Source: Sipunculus nudus
Lineage: Eukaryota > Annelida > Sipuncula > Golfingiida > Sipunculidae
Length of the DNA: 64,000 nucleotides
Direction: 5' to 3'
Assembly (NCBI GenBank): GCA_026874595.1
Contig: CM049314.1
Location: 53,055,812 to 53,119,811, forward strand
This document shows, in pieces, positions 22,130 through 33,304 of the stretch; the first letter of the stretch is position 1; each line of letters opens with the position of its first letter. A program made the position numbers and the translations under genes. Under the pieces are notes generated by a model. The model saw only the letters and a program-made list of their open reading frames with translations. It was not told the DNA's origin and ran no database searches.

Positions 22130-23150
22130 CGGATTAACCTCTGAACTTTGACCTCTTCGTGTTGTCGAATTAATGTCCCCAAAACTGCGATTCTGTGAAA
22201 CTTTAAAGGCCCGAGGTCATTTGTGTTGTTGATTCGACATGTTTCACGCCTGTTATAATTACGTCACGTTGACGTTAGCCGCTCCCCAAACAAGGAAGGT
22301 ACATATTTTCCCAATAGTTTTAAATGAGGAAAACAACACGCACGGTGATACGTATCGTGAAGGAATCATTCGCATAAAGCGCGACGGTACATACATACGT
22401 TAGAATTCCCGGTTAACGGTTCTTGCAGCGATAGCCGTCTGTGCAGGTGGGATAACTTGCATTTCATGTCAAAGATACGAGTGTTTTATGCATCTGTCAC
22501 ATTAAACTGCCAGGATAAAATGATAACGTAAAAGTTCATCTGACCGTGCAACCCGTTGATTACTGATGAATTGCAAATGGTCAATTGGTGCATTATTTCT
22601 GCTATAATTAGTTTCACTGCATGTACATTGACCAATGGCGCATAGAGTTTGGTAGACATCTTCATTGTTTTATTACTAATTTTCAAGAGAGAACATAAAT
22701 TATCAGAAGTAACAAACACCAAGTAAATAAATTTTATTGAACGCTCCATCCACATACGAACCTGAATTCCACGGGGATTATAATCGTTAGGGGACAGACC
22801 TAATACAACAGAGCGGTGGGGGACAGTCATTCAAGCCGGCATATGGACAAAATACGTCTTTATTGTTTCATTTATATTATTTCAAAGTTATTTTAAATTT
22901 TGAGAAATAACAAACACCAAGTTAATGTATTTCATCGCATTATACATCCACATACGTACCTGAATTCAGGTCACTCGATCAGCATGGCCACCTGCAGGGT
23001 CGGCCTTTACGGAGTCAGTAAATGCAGTCTATGACACACTTGACCACTGACTCTGTTGTGTGCAACTAATATTATTATTATATAATAAGCTTTTAAGCTT
23101 GGCGGGGAGAAATGAACGCGTTACATCACGCCGTTATTTTGGCTAAAGAA
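22130..23150 (-). promoter_or_regulatory. CpG-containing unique region; possible alternative first exons
   Basis: CG-richer and apparently unique. It contains TTACGTCACGTTGACG (near 22259) with a CRE-like site. On the minus strand two near-copies of ATTCAGGTNCGTATGTGGATG (donor-like CAG|GTACGT and CAG|GTTCGT) occur about 198 bp apart (around 22763 and 22965), within a 198-bp direct duplication (22660-22790 and 22860-22985). The upstream copy-specific sequence differs, as for alternative first exons; the 22.8-kb one opens MTVPHRSVVLGLSPNDYNPR. No downstream exon was recognised. Confidence 0.25.
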
Positions 23151-23392
23151 AAAACTGAGTTTAGGATGGCTCATCCCTTAGTTTTCTTAATGTGATCTCC
23201 ACAAAAATCTGTGTGAGTGTGTGACGGGTGGGGCGGGGGTCTTATTACTGGAGGGGTGCTTTTTTCGTCAAATACGGTATATATTATACTGAATATATAC
23301 TAAAAAATCATGGTGTTCACTAGAAATCCTATATTTCTGCAGATTGGACCTTAAATTCAAGATCAAGGTCATCAGTTTTCAAAGTTATCTAA
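23151..23392. other. spacer before the 23.4-kb element
   Basis: Contains a GTGTGAGTGTGTGACGGGTG stretch; nothing else recognised. Confidence 0.4.
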
Positions 23393-25961
23393 AACTAGAC
23401 ATTTCATGAGCCCCCCCCCCCCCCCTTTAAGAATAAACCCCCATTTTTAGCAGCATATACTGACACTTGGCATATTTATTGTTTCTTCCATCTAACAATC
23501 CACATTCTTGTTGAAGATGTTGGTCCTGTGACCTTGATCTTTTTAAAGATGTGTCCTGTGACCTTGATCTTTGGCCTCATGACCCCAAAATCAATTCTGG
23601 TCTTGCTTTTCCAATGGGACATATGCAAGTCAAGTTTGAAATCTATACATCAATAAAGCAGGAATTATCATCCAGGAACTAATTTTTGGACAGATGGCTC
23701 CTGTGACCTTCACCTTTGACCTTGTGACCTCAAAATTGATAGTGTTCTTCCTCTCTTTGCAGGAGAACTATATGTGCAAGATGAAAGATCTGAGATGAAA
23801 TGTTTGGCTGAAAATGCATCCACATCTTTTTAAAGATGTGTCCTGTGACCTTGACCTTTGACCTCATGATCCCAAAATCAATTTTGGTCTTGCCTTTCCT
23901 ATGGGACATATACTAGTCAAGTTTGAAATCCATACATCAATAAAAGCAGGAATTATCATCCAGAAACTAATTTTTGGACAGATGGCTCCTGTGACCTTCT
24001 CCTTTGACTCTGTGACCTCAAAATTGATAGTGTTCTTCCTCTCTTGGCAGGTGAACTATATGTGCAAGATGAAAGATCTGACATGAAATGTTTGGCTGAA
24101 AATGCATCCACAATCTTTTTAAGATGTGTCCTGTGACCTTGACCTTTGACCTCATGACCCCAAAATCAATTTGGGTCTTGCTTTTCCAATGGGACATATA
24201 CAAGTCAAGTTTGAAATCCATTCATCAATAAAAGCAGGAATTATCATCCAGGAACTAATTTTTGGACAGATGGCTCCTGTGACCTTCACCTTTGACCTTG
24301 TGACCTCAAAACTGATAGGAGTCTTCCTCTATTGGCAGATGACTTATATGTGCAAGATGAAAGGTCTGAGATGAAATGTTTGGCTGAAAATGCATCCACA
24401 ATCTTTTTAAAGATGTGTCCTGTGACCTTGACCTTTGACCTCATGACCCCAAAATCAATTTGGGTCTTGCTTTTTCAATTGGACATATATAAGACAAGTT
24501 TGAAATCCATACATCAATAAAAGAAGGAATTATCATCCAGAAACTAATTTTTGGACAGATGGCTCCTGTGACCCTCACCTTTGACCTTGTGACCTCAAAA
24601 CTGATAGGGTTCTTCCTCTCTTGGCAGGTGAACTATATGTGCAAGATGAAAGATCTGAGATGAAATTTTTGTCTGAAAAATGCATCCACATCTATTTAAA
24701 GATGTGTCCTGTGACCTTGACCTTTGACCTCATAACCTCAAAATTAATTTGGGTTTTGCTTTTCCAATGGGACATATACAAGTCAAGTTTGAAATCCATA
24801 CATCAATAAAAGCAGGAATTATCATCCAGAAACTAATTTTTGGACAGATGGCTCCTGTGACCTTCACCTTTGACCTTGTGACCTCAAATTTGATAGGGGT
24901 CTTCCTCTATTGGCAGATGACTTATATGTGCAAGATGAAAGGTCTGAGATGAAATGTTTGGCTGAAAATGCATCCACAATCTTTTTAAAGATGTGTCCTG
25001 TGACCTTGACCTTTGACCTCATGACCCCAAAATCAATTGGAGTCTTGCTTTTTTAAAGGGACATATATAAGTCAAGTTTGAAATCAATACATCAATAAAA
25101 GCAGGAATTATCATCCAGAAACTAATTTTTGGACAGATAGCTCCTGTGGCCTTGACCTTTGACCTTGTGACCCCAAAATTTATATGGATCATCCACTAGT
25201 GGCAAGTGAGCTATATATTCAAGATGGAAGACCTAGGATGAAAGTTTGGCTTAAAATGCATCCACAGTATCTTTTAAAATGCCAGTCCAGTGACCTTGAC
25301 CTTTGACCTCATGACCCTAGAACCTATAGGGTTCTCACTTTAGTGGTGGGCCATACATAAGTCATGTTTGAAATCCATATGGCTATCAACACTGGAGATA
25401 TCATAAGAGGTGTGTGTTTTTCACCATATATGGCAATATTCATGGTCAAGGCCATTATCATAGGAAAGGTCATGACCCCAATTTAAATAAACATCATCCC
25501 ACAACCCATACCTATGTATATGCATAATATAAAAGAAATCTGTCCATTAGTTTTTGACTTATAATGCTCACAGTACTATAAGGTGGCAATTTTGAGGGTA
25601 TTAAACGGCACGAAAACAAGTAAAGAATAATAGGTGGCGCCACCAATTTCTGGAACATGACAACCCTATCCATGATCTTCCATCAACTTGATTTTGGGAT
25701 AAATCCATGCAAGATTTCTTGAGATATTAAAGAATTTTTGTGATTTTCCCCAAAATTGGACCTATTCAAGGTCAAGGACACTCTCCTAGTAAAGGTCATG
25801 ACCTCATTTTACCGTCCTCTTACCCATATCTATACATATACCAAATTTGGTAAAGTTCCGTGAAATATTTTTTTGGGTTATCGCGCCAACAAGATTTATA
25901 TGCGGCGGCGGCGGGACCGGTATGAAAACATAGTATCCCCCGACTTTGTCTGGGGATACAA
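23393..25961 (+). mobile_element. 'GTCTRGGGATACAA' family element, copy with nuclear-receptor-motif core
   Basis: Same left end (AACTAGACATTTCATGA, C run, TTTTTAGCAGCATATACT) and same right end (GTCTGGGGATACAA, 25948-25961) as 3548-5025, and the same 3' third from 25415 on (AATATGGCAATATT homologue through GGCGGCGGCGGG). The right end forms a hairpin, GTATCCCC (25933-25940) with GGGGATAC (25952-25959). The core is a different tandem array (23500-25400), so the two copies share ends but not middles. Confidence 0.72.
23500..25400 (+). repeat. ~288-bp tandem array rich in DR1 motifs
   Basis: GGGACATATRCAAGTCAAG recurs at about 23616, 23903, 24191, 24480, 24769 and 25058, giving a period near 288 and about 6.5 units. 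Each unit carries TGTGACCTTGACCTTTGACC, which holds TGACCTTTGACCT, the complement of AGGTCAAAGGTCA (a DR1 site for RXR/HNF4/COUP-TF-type receptors). Seven exact copies are visible. Diverged single units lie at 30320-31060 and 47500-48350. Open frames over units are not conserved protein. Confidence 0.88.
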
Positions 25962-26192
25962 TAATGAAAGGAACACTCTGTGGATCCAATTTGAAGTAAA
26001 ATATGGACTACTTCAACCAGTTTTGGTTTAATATGAGACTTTATGAAAAGACCTCCCAGGATATGAAGTTAGAATTTTCTAGGTCAAACGGTTATGATCT
26101 GTGCCTTGCTAACAGACAGTTGAACAGTATGATGGTCATATGGCTCATTGCTTTAGCTCACGATCAGCATGACTAAAAGTAAGATGAGCTAA
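25962..26192 (+). mobile_element. tail fragment of a shared-tail element
   Basis: Ends in a degraded tail (TAGCTCACGATCAGCATGAC, then GATGAGCTA at 26192) preceded by GTTATGATCTGTGCCTTGCT and ACAGACAG. The next element's head starts within 7 bases, so the elements abut tail to head. Confidence 0.5.
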
Positions 26193-29100
26193 TAACAAGG
26201 GACCCATGGGTCACGACGCTCAGCTGAATTTTGGAAAATATTAGTAACTGCAAAATATTTTTATTTCTAATGGTTTTTCCATGTATATTACCATTTGAAA
26301 AGCTAAGAGAAAATGGCCCAGCTTAAATGAAACTCTGTAAATTATAGTATAATGGACATGAGCTAAAGCATATGGACTGTGTAATAAACCTTTGGCCTGA
26401 AACCATTCAGTGATGCACCAAGGGAAAAAATGGGCCTACGGTAAGTGTCATATAAAAGTTCCATTTCATAAACAAATAATGTGTGAAGGTAATTAAGTTT
26501 TCAAAAGTTAAATATATGGCCATATGAGTTAAAAATTAATCCCACAAAGTTTGACCTATATTCCTAATTTTAAAAACTAGGTTTAACAGTGTTATTCACA
26601 CTTAGGCCCCACCAACTTTAAGAGATATGAATGAAATGCTACCAAGTATTTATATCTTCTTAAATCTTGTCAGTTAGCACTTACATTAGGTCCTAATATT
26701 TTACCATATTTGAATATAAGGATTAAATTCCTGAACATTTTTTTCTTTAAAAAAAATCAAAATTGTCCAAGTCTCAACAAAAAGAATTTTTTAACATTAA
26801 AATTATAAGCTTTGTCTTGTATATTAGTCCTGTATATCAAAGCCGTGGGTCAGGGAGAGGTCTCTGTTGTTACTGTTCATCGCTGAAAAAATGTGAAATT
26901 ATAAGATTCAGCTTGTTTAGAGTACAGGTCTGTCAACAGAATGGGGTGGGGGGGGGGGGGGGGGAGAGAAAGGCTCCCTGTGGTATTTATGCTGGCCAAG
27001 CCAAAAGAAGTATACGCTCATCGAGCAGCTACAGGTTGCTGCGGTCAAGACCTCAGCCCTGTGCGCTCCTTAAGCATGTTCTCTGAGCCAACAGTCGCAG
27101 TGCCACGCCAAGCCAATCAGGGAGCCGTAGAGGGCGCCATCCTCTCTCCTGGGTTGTTGTTCTTGTTAGAAAGCTACAGCATCCACAGCCACAAAGCCAG
27201 AAGCAACCCGCATTCCCTCCACCGATCCCAGCAGTGGAGACCGAGCCATGCCATTCAAGAGCCGAACTCGATCCTTGTGAACGACCTTACTTCGAGACCT
27301 GCTGGCAGCCTGATCAAGCTCAACAAGAGAGAGGGCTTGCTGGAGTGATGGGATTACATAACAGCCTGGGGAGCATAGAGAGTTGCACTGAATGACCTAC
27401 AGTGACCTCAGTGGACTGCTTGACAATGTAAGGGAATACAACAAGAGCCTCCAAACAAATTCAATAACTAGCCTAATTTTGCAGCTTGTATTTTTCAAAT
27501 TTCATATTTTAACAGATTAAATCCTTATGTGTACATGCTGTGAAAATAACATCCACAGTACTTACAGGAAAAAATCGTGCCATGGCCAAAGTTGGGCAAA
27601 ATTTAAAGTACTGATTTTATATTTATGCTAATAGCTTAAAAAAACTGCAAATTTTATATCTAATTTTTGGTATACAATTGAATCTTGATTAAATGATGTT
27701 ATATTCCTGAAAAAAAGTCTCAGCCATTCTTATGTTAAGTGAGTTAATATATATCCTGATTTTTTACAAGGTGCATTATGTTTGGGCCTATAACTTCAAC
27801 AAATTATGCAATTCTGACCTAAATTTTGGTATGTACATAGGAAATGTATGGAAGAATATGAATATTTACAATTACATCTAACATTATGCCAATATTTGGA
27901 TTACCAGGTAAACAAAAGTAGGGTCATGATCCTAGAAAATACAAATACATTAAGGCTTCTAAAAAACTTCAATAGCTAGACTATTTTTTAAGCTTATACT
28001 TTCAAATTCAAAATTCATCAGATTAAAAATCCATATGTAAACTGGCTGTGAAAATTTAATCAATTGTACTTATAAGAAAAAAACGTGCCATGGTCAAATT
28101 TAGGCAAAATTTAAGGTACCAATTTTTATATTTTTGCTAATATTTTAAAAAATTTAACAGATTTTGATCTAATTTTGGGTATACAATTTAATTTTGATTA
28201 ATTAAAGATATATTACTGGAAAAAAGTCTATAGCTTTAAAATGTTTTGTGTTAAATGATCAAATATCTTTCCTGATTTTTTACAATATGCATTACGTTGA
28301 GCCCCTAACTTTTTTTAAATCATATAATACAGACCTTATTTCTGGCATGTACATAGGAACTATATAGAGGAATATTTATGGTAAATATGAGGAAAAACAG
28401 GTGAGTGGTTTCATAGTTAGGCTGTCCTGAAATGTGAAAATAGTTTTTAATAAAAAATTGAGGCTTTTCCTTAATTTCTCAAAGGGACGAAGTCGCAAAG
28501 ACCCTGTTTTCGGCTTGGTAGGAGATCTTGGGGACATCTAACATTATGCCAACAACCTTTGGAGCACAGAGAGCTGCACTGAATGACCAACAGTGACCAC
28601 AGTGGACTGCTTGACAATGTAAGGGAATACAAAAAGAGCTTAAAAAAGAATTCAATAACTAGCCCAATTTTGCAGCTTTTATTTTCAAATTTCAGATTTT
28701 TACAGATTAAATACTTATTTGTACATGCTGTGAAAATTAGATCCACAGTACTTACAGGAAAAAAACGTGCCATGGTCAAAGTTGGGCAAAATTTAAGGTA
28801 CCAAATTTTTTATTTTTGTTAATATTTTAAAAAATTTAAAAGATTTTGATCTATTTTTGGGTATACAATTTAATTTTTATTAATTAAAGTTATATTACTG
28901 GAAAAAAGTCCATAGCTTTAACATGTTTTGTGTTAAGTGATCAAATATCTTTCCTGATTTTTTACAAAATGCATTATGTTTGGGCCCATAACTTTTTAAA
29001 ATTAAATAATACAGACCTAATTTCTGGCATGTACATAGGAACTATATAGAGGAATATTTATGCTAAATATGAGGAAAAACAGATGAGTGGTTTCGATATT

Positions 29101-29370
29101 AGGCAGCCCTGAAGTGTGAAAATAGGTTTTTAATAAAAAATTGAGGTTTTTCCTTAATTTCTCAAAGGAACGAAGTCGCAAAGACCGAGTTTTCGGCTTG
29201 GTAGGAGATCTTGGGGACATCTAACATTATGCCAAATTTTGGATTCCTAGGTCTTATGGTTTCAAAACGTGCCACATCTACGGACGGCCTGACGGACGGC
29301 CGGACAGATGGACGGACAATGGACAATGGACCATGACTATAGCTCAGATGACTTATAGTCAGCTGAGCTA
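26193..29370 (+). mobile_element. shared-head/shared-tail element, copy 3 (large, with repeated A-blocks)
   Basis: Head AACAAGGGACCCATGGGTC with GCTCAGCTG (26199-26226); tail hairpin 29340-29370 after an ACGG/GGAC tract (29280-29320). The interior holds about three A-block segments (27470-27930, 27960-28555, 28610-29340), each with GTGCCATGG and AAAATTTAARGTAC words. A 70-bp segment (TTGCACTGAATGACC...) is repeated at 27385 and 28573. At 26975-27360 there is an unrelated CG-rich insert. It could be several nested elements rather than one. Confidence 0.6.
26940..27380 (+). other. G run and CG-rich island with a 135-codon open frame, unassigned
   Basis: After a run of G (26943-26965), composition changes abruptly to CG-rich sequence open for 135 codons (26941-27348), ending LIKLNKREGLLE. 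I recognise no domain. AGCCAATCAGG (about 27110) is a CCAAT box, and CCGTAGAGGGCGCC just after it matches most of the CTCF core. It may be an inserted promoter or exon fragment captured by the element. Confidence 0.3.
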
Positions 29371-30070
29371 AAAACAGATGATGCACTCTCACACTCAGAT
29401 GATATACTCAAAGCTCTCATAAATGTTTAATACTTCCATATATCACACCATGTTTCATACATAACAATGCATCCAAGTGGCATCAATTCAGATGGTTCAC
29501 ACTTATGTCAATAATTCATGACACTCAGAGGTTTATTAAATAATTATTTATCAAACTATATATATAATTTTTATATATTTTTTTAAAATCTGCCATCTCT
29601 AAAATTATTATTTTTATCTTTTAAATCCAGATGAGACAACCCACTGTTAAATATTGACACATCCAGGTTTTTAATCCAAATGGCATATCTCTGTCCACAA
29701 CAGTGATTCCAGGAGGTATATCCCTGTATTCAACATATCCAGATGATGCACCGCAGAATTTCATAAACCAAGATGATATATGTTGTATGTGGAGTATATA
29801 CATTTCCATATTTATAAATACAAACATTTTTCCATAATACAGGAGCGAGGTGAGTCTTGGATTTGGTTCATGCAGTTCACTCGCCTTCATGCTCTGGATC
29901 ACTGCTTCTTTCTGTCAAATGGATCAGTCCATGGTTTCAAACCTTAAACATAAGAGAAAGAATATGAAATCAGTATTATCATTGAAACTTAATACACTCA
30001 AATACACCTTGAGATATGTGTGCCTGAGTCTGAGAAGCCTAATTCACCATTTAAATCAACACAATCGAGG
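29371..30070. other. AT-rich spacer, unassigned
   Basis: Holds a short set of ~20-bp imperfect repeats (ACTCAGATGATATACTC-like, 29390-29530). A minus-strand open stretch of 93 codons (29621-29902) has no recognisable domain, though its GYTSWNHCCGQ and YRDIPPGITVVD alternatives look exon-like. Confidence 0.35.
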
Positions 30071-31590
30071 AACTAGGGACCCATGGGTCACGACACTCAG
30101 CTGATTTTGTCTAGAAGGATATTTGTTAGATAAAATTTTCAGAATGAAAATCCTATGACCTTAACCAACGATTTTGTGATAAAAAAAATATGAGAACTTA
30201 TTATCCTTGAACTTGCAGCATTTAGATTGTTCTAAAAATCTTAAAATAAGTGGGTCCAGATCTTGCATGAGCTCTGACCAGGTAACTTCAAAAGCTACTG
30301 ATTTCCTCACGTTGGGCAAGTAAGCCATGTGTGAAAGATGGAAAGTTTGGGATGAAAAGTTTGATTAACAGTGCATCCACAATCTTTTAAAAGATGTGGC
30401 TCCTGTGATCTTTACCTTTGACCTCCGAACCCTGAAAATCAAAATGTTCATTTTGAAGCCAATCTGTCTATCCAAAGCAGAATTATCATCCATAAACTAA
30501 TTTGTGAATGAATGGGCCCTGTGACCTTTACCTTCGACCGTATGACCCCAACATCGAAAAGAATCTTCCCCTACTGGCAGGTGAGCAATATCTTGAAGAT
30601 AGAAGGTTTGTGATGAAGTCTGGCTTGAAATGCATACACATTATTTTCAAAGAAATGGATCCTGTGACTTTGACCTTGGTACCCCAAAATGGACAAGGTT
30701 CTAACTTTAGTGGTAAGCCATATATAAGTAAAGAATGAAACCAATATGTCAAACTAAACTCGAGTTATCATCTGGAAACTATTTTAAGAACAGATGCTCC
30801 TATCACCTTGCCCTTTCACCTTGTGAACCCAAATTCATTTATGCTCTCCCAATACTGTCAAGTCTGCTAAATGCACAAGATGGAAAGTCTGGGATGGAAA
30901 GCTTGGCTTAAAATGCAACCAGAATATGTTTAAATAAGTGAGTCCTTTGACCTTGGCCTTAGACCTCATGACCCAAAAAATCATACAGAGTTTTACTTTA
31001 GGGGTGGGCCATACGTAAGTCAAGTTTGAAATCCATATGTCAATCCAACCTGGAGTTATAATCTGAAAACAAATTTATGTGGATGGACAGACAGACAGAT
31101 GGGATGATTGCTATAGGGCATCCACTTGTGATCAATAAACACACCAGGTTTTGGGACACTAGATGGAATTAAAGATGAGAAACTGGCATGGTTTTTGTAA
31201 TTTTACAGATAAAAATACAGAAAAATAATCGTAAAAATAAGAAAAAATACAGGTGGCACCACCACTCTTCAGGAACTGACAAAACTAGTCATGGTCAAAA
31301 TTCAAGTCAAGATTCAAGACAATCAATGCATTATTTATCAAGATATTGGAGGTCTTGGGGGTAGTTACAAGCCCCATAGCTTGGAGGACATAGGTGGCAG
31401 TGACCTAATTTCAGGTTTCCAAGGAATTTTTAAATTTTATTGATCTTCCTAGAATTTTAGGTTCAGGCTTCTAGGGTCAGCAGTTACAATTTGTGCCCCG
31501 CTAACAGGCAACCCAGATGCTGGAAAGCTGAATGGACGATGGACAATAAGCCATACCTATACCTCAGATAACTTACAGTCAGCTGAGCTA
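30071..31590 (+). mobile_element. shared-head/shared-tail element, copy 4 with diverged DR1 modules
   Basis: Head AACTAGGGACCCATGGGTC with ACTCAGCTG (30076-30103); tail TACCTCAGATAACTTACAGT / CAGCTGAGCTA ending 31590. The interior contains about 2.5 diverged relatives of the 288-bp unit (GACCTTTACCTTTGACC, AAGTCAAGTTTGAAATCC) and, near 31252, the palindrome variant GGTGGCACCACC. Head and tail match copies whose middles are A-blocks. Confidence 0.68.
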
Positions 31591-31638
31591 CAAACCAAAG
31601 CTTTAGCGATAAGTATTGGATTTATATCACTAGAGTAC

Positions 31639-33003
31639 AAATGTCACAGATCAGGTAAAAAATCAGGTGCTACCAGGACTGTGTGTGTCTGCTGGGTCAA
31701 CATGTCACAAATCAGGTGCTGCCAGAACTATAAGAGTCTGCTCGGTCAAGATGTTACAGATCAGGTGCTACCAGGACTGTATGTGTCTGCTGGGTCAAGA
31801 TGTCACAGATCAGGTGCTGCCAGGACTGAATGTGTCTGCTGGGCCAAGCTGTCACAGATCAGGTGCTACCAGGACTGTATGTGTCTGCTGGGTCAAGATG
31901 TCACAGATCAGGTGCTACCAGGACTGTATGTGTCTGCTTGGCCAAGCTGTCACAGATCAGGTGCTACCAGGACTGTATGTGTCTGCTGGGTCAAGATGTC
32001 ACAGATCAGGTGCTACCAGGACTGTATGTGTCTGCTGGGTCAAGATGTCACAGATCAGGGGCTACCAGGACTGTATGTGTCTGCTGGGTCAAGATGTCAC
32101 TGATCAGGTGCTACCAGGACTGTATGTGTCTGCCGGGTCAAGATGTCACAGATCAGGTGTTACCAGGACTGTAGGAGTCTGCCGGGTCAAGATGTGACAG
32201 ATCAGATGCTACCAGGACTGTATGTGACTGCTGGGTCAAGATGTCACAGATCAGGTGCTACCAGGACTGTATGTGTCTGCTGGGTCAAGATGTCACAGAT
32301 CAGGTGCTACCAGGACTGTATGTGTCTGCTGGGTCAAGATGTCACAGATCAGGTGCTACCAGGACTGTATGAGTCCGCTGGGTCAAGATGTCACAGATCA
32401 GGTGCTACCAGGACTGTATGTGTCTGCTGGGTCAAGATGCCACATATCAGGTGCTACCAGGACTGTATGTGTCTGCTGGGTCAAGATGTCACAGATCAGG
32501 TGCTACCAGGACTGTATGTGTCTGCTCAGTCAAGATGTCACAGATCAGGTGCTACCAGGACTGTATGTGTCTGCTGGGTCAAGATGTCACAGATCAGGTG
32601 CTACCAGGACTGTATGTGTCTGCTGGGTCAAGATGTCACAGATCAGGTGCTACCAGGACTGTATGTGTCTGCCGGGTCAAGATGTCACAGATCAGGTGCT
32701 ACCAGGACTGTATGAGTCTGCCGGGTCAAGATGTCACAGATCAGGTGCTGCCAGGACTGTATGTGTCTGCTGGGTCAAGATGTCATAGATCAGGTGCTAC
32801 CAGGACTGTATGTGTCTGCTGGGTCAAGATGTCATGGAACAGGTGCTACCAGGACTGTATGTGTCTGCTGGGTCAAGATGTCACAGATCAGGTGCTACCA
32901 GGACTGTATGTGTCTGCTGGGTCAAGATGTCACAGATCAGGTGCTACCAGCACTGTATGTTTCTACCAGGTCTATATTTCACAGACCAAGTGCTACCAGG
33001 ATC
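31639..33003 (+). repeat. 49-bp minisatellite, about 27-28 units
   Basis: The step ATGTCACAGATCAGGTGCTA recurs every 49 bp from 31702 to about 32927 and, degraded, at 32976; the first unit (31641) has a 12-bp internal duplication. Units are very similar, so the array is young or homogenised. All three plus frames stay open because the unit has no stop in any frame and 49 is not a multiple of 3; frames rotate through the same three peptides. No start context, splice sites or signal suggest translation. Confidence 0.95.
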
Positions 33004-33304
33004 AGGAGGCTTTATGTCCTCTGCATGTGAACACCTACTCATAGTGTAGAATTTAAACATAAAATACAATTTATGTTACACAACAATGTTACACATAATC
33101 CTATCAATCTTACTTTTTTCCTATACTGACAAAAGCATCCAATATTAACAAGCAAGCTGTGGTAACACCTGTAAAATACATCCAGCTTTTATTCTTTAAC
33201 AGGAGTCACTGGTGCACGATACAGACACATACTGTTAGAAGGTTGGGGTAATAGCAATATGAAACAGTGAGGTACTGATTTTACATTTATGCTAATAACT
33301 TAAA
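33004..33304. other. spacer
   Basis: No gene or repeat recognised. Confidence 0.4.

Noticed and set aside
23901-24952. Repeated ~62-67-residue open frames (MGLAFPMGHIQVKFEI-like)
   Set aside because: They repeat because the DNA unit repeats; stops and frames differ between units and the conserved parts are the non-coding DR1 motifs.
29621-29902. 93-codon minus-strand frame as the last SMIM20 exon (contains PFGLKTW)
   Set aside because: The residues are in the wrong order for the KVW-x-DPF tail and no phase-1 acceptor was found at a suitable place.
31639-33003. Repeat array considered as CRISPR or as a protein-coding tandem-repeat gene
   Set aside because: Units are contiguous with no unique spacers, the host is eukaryotic, and the open frames arise only because the 49-bp unit lacks stops; there is no start context, splice site or conserved peptide.
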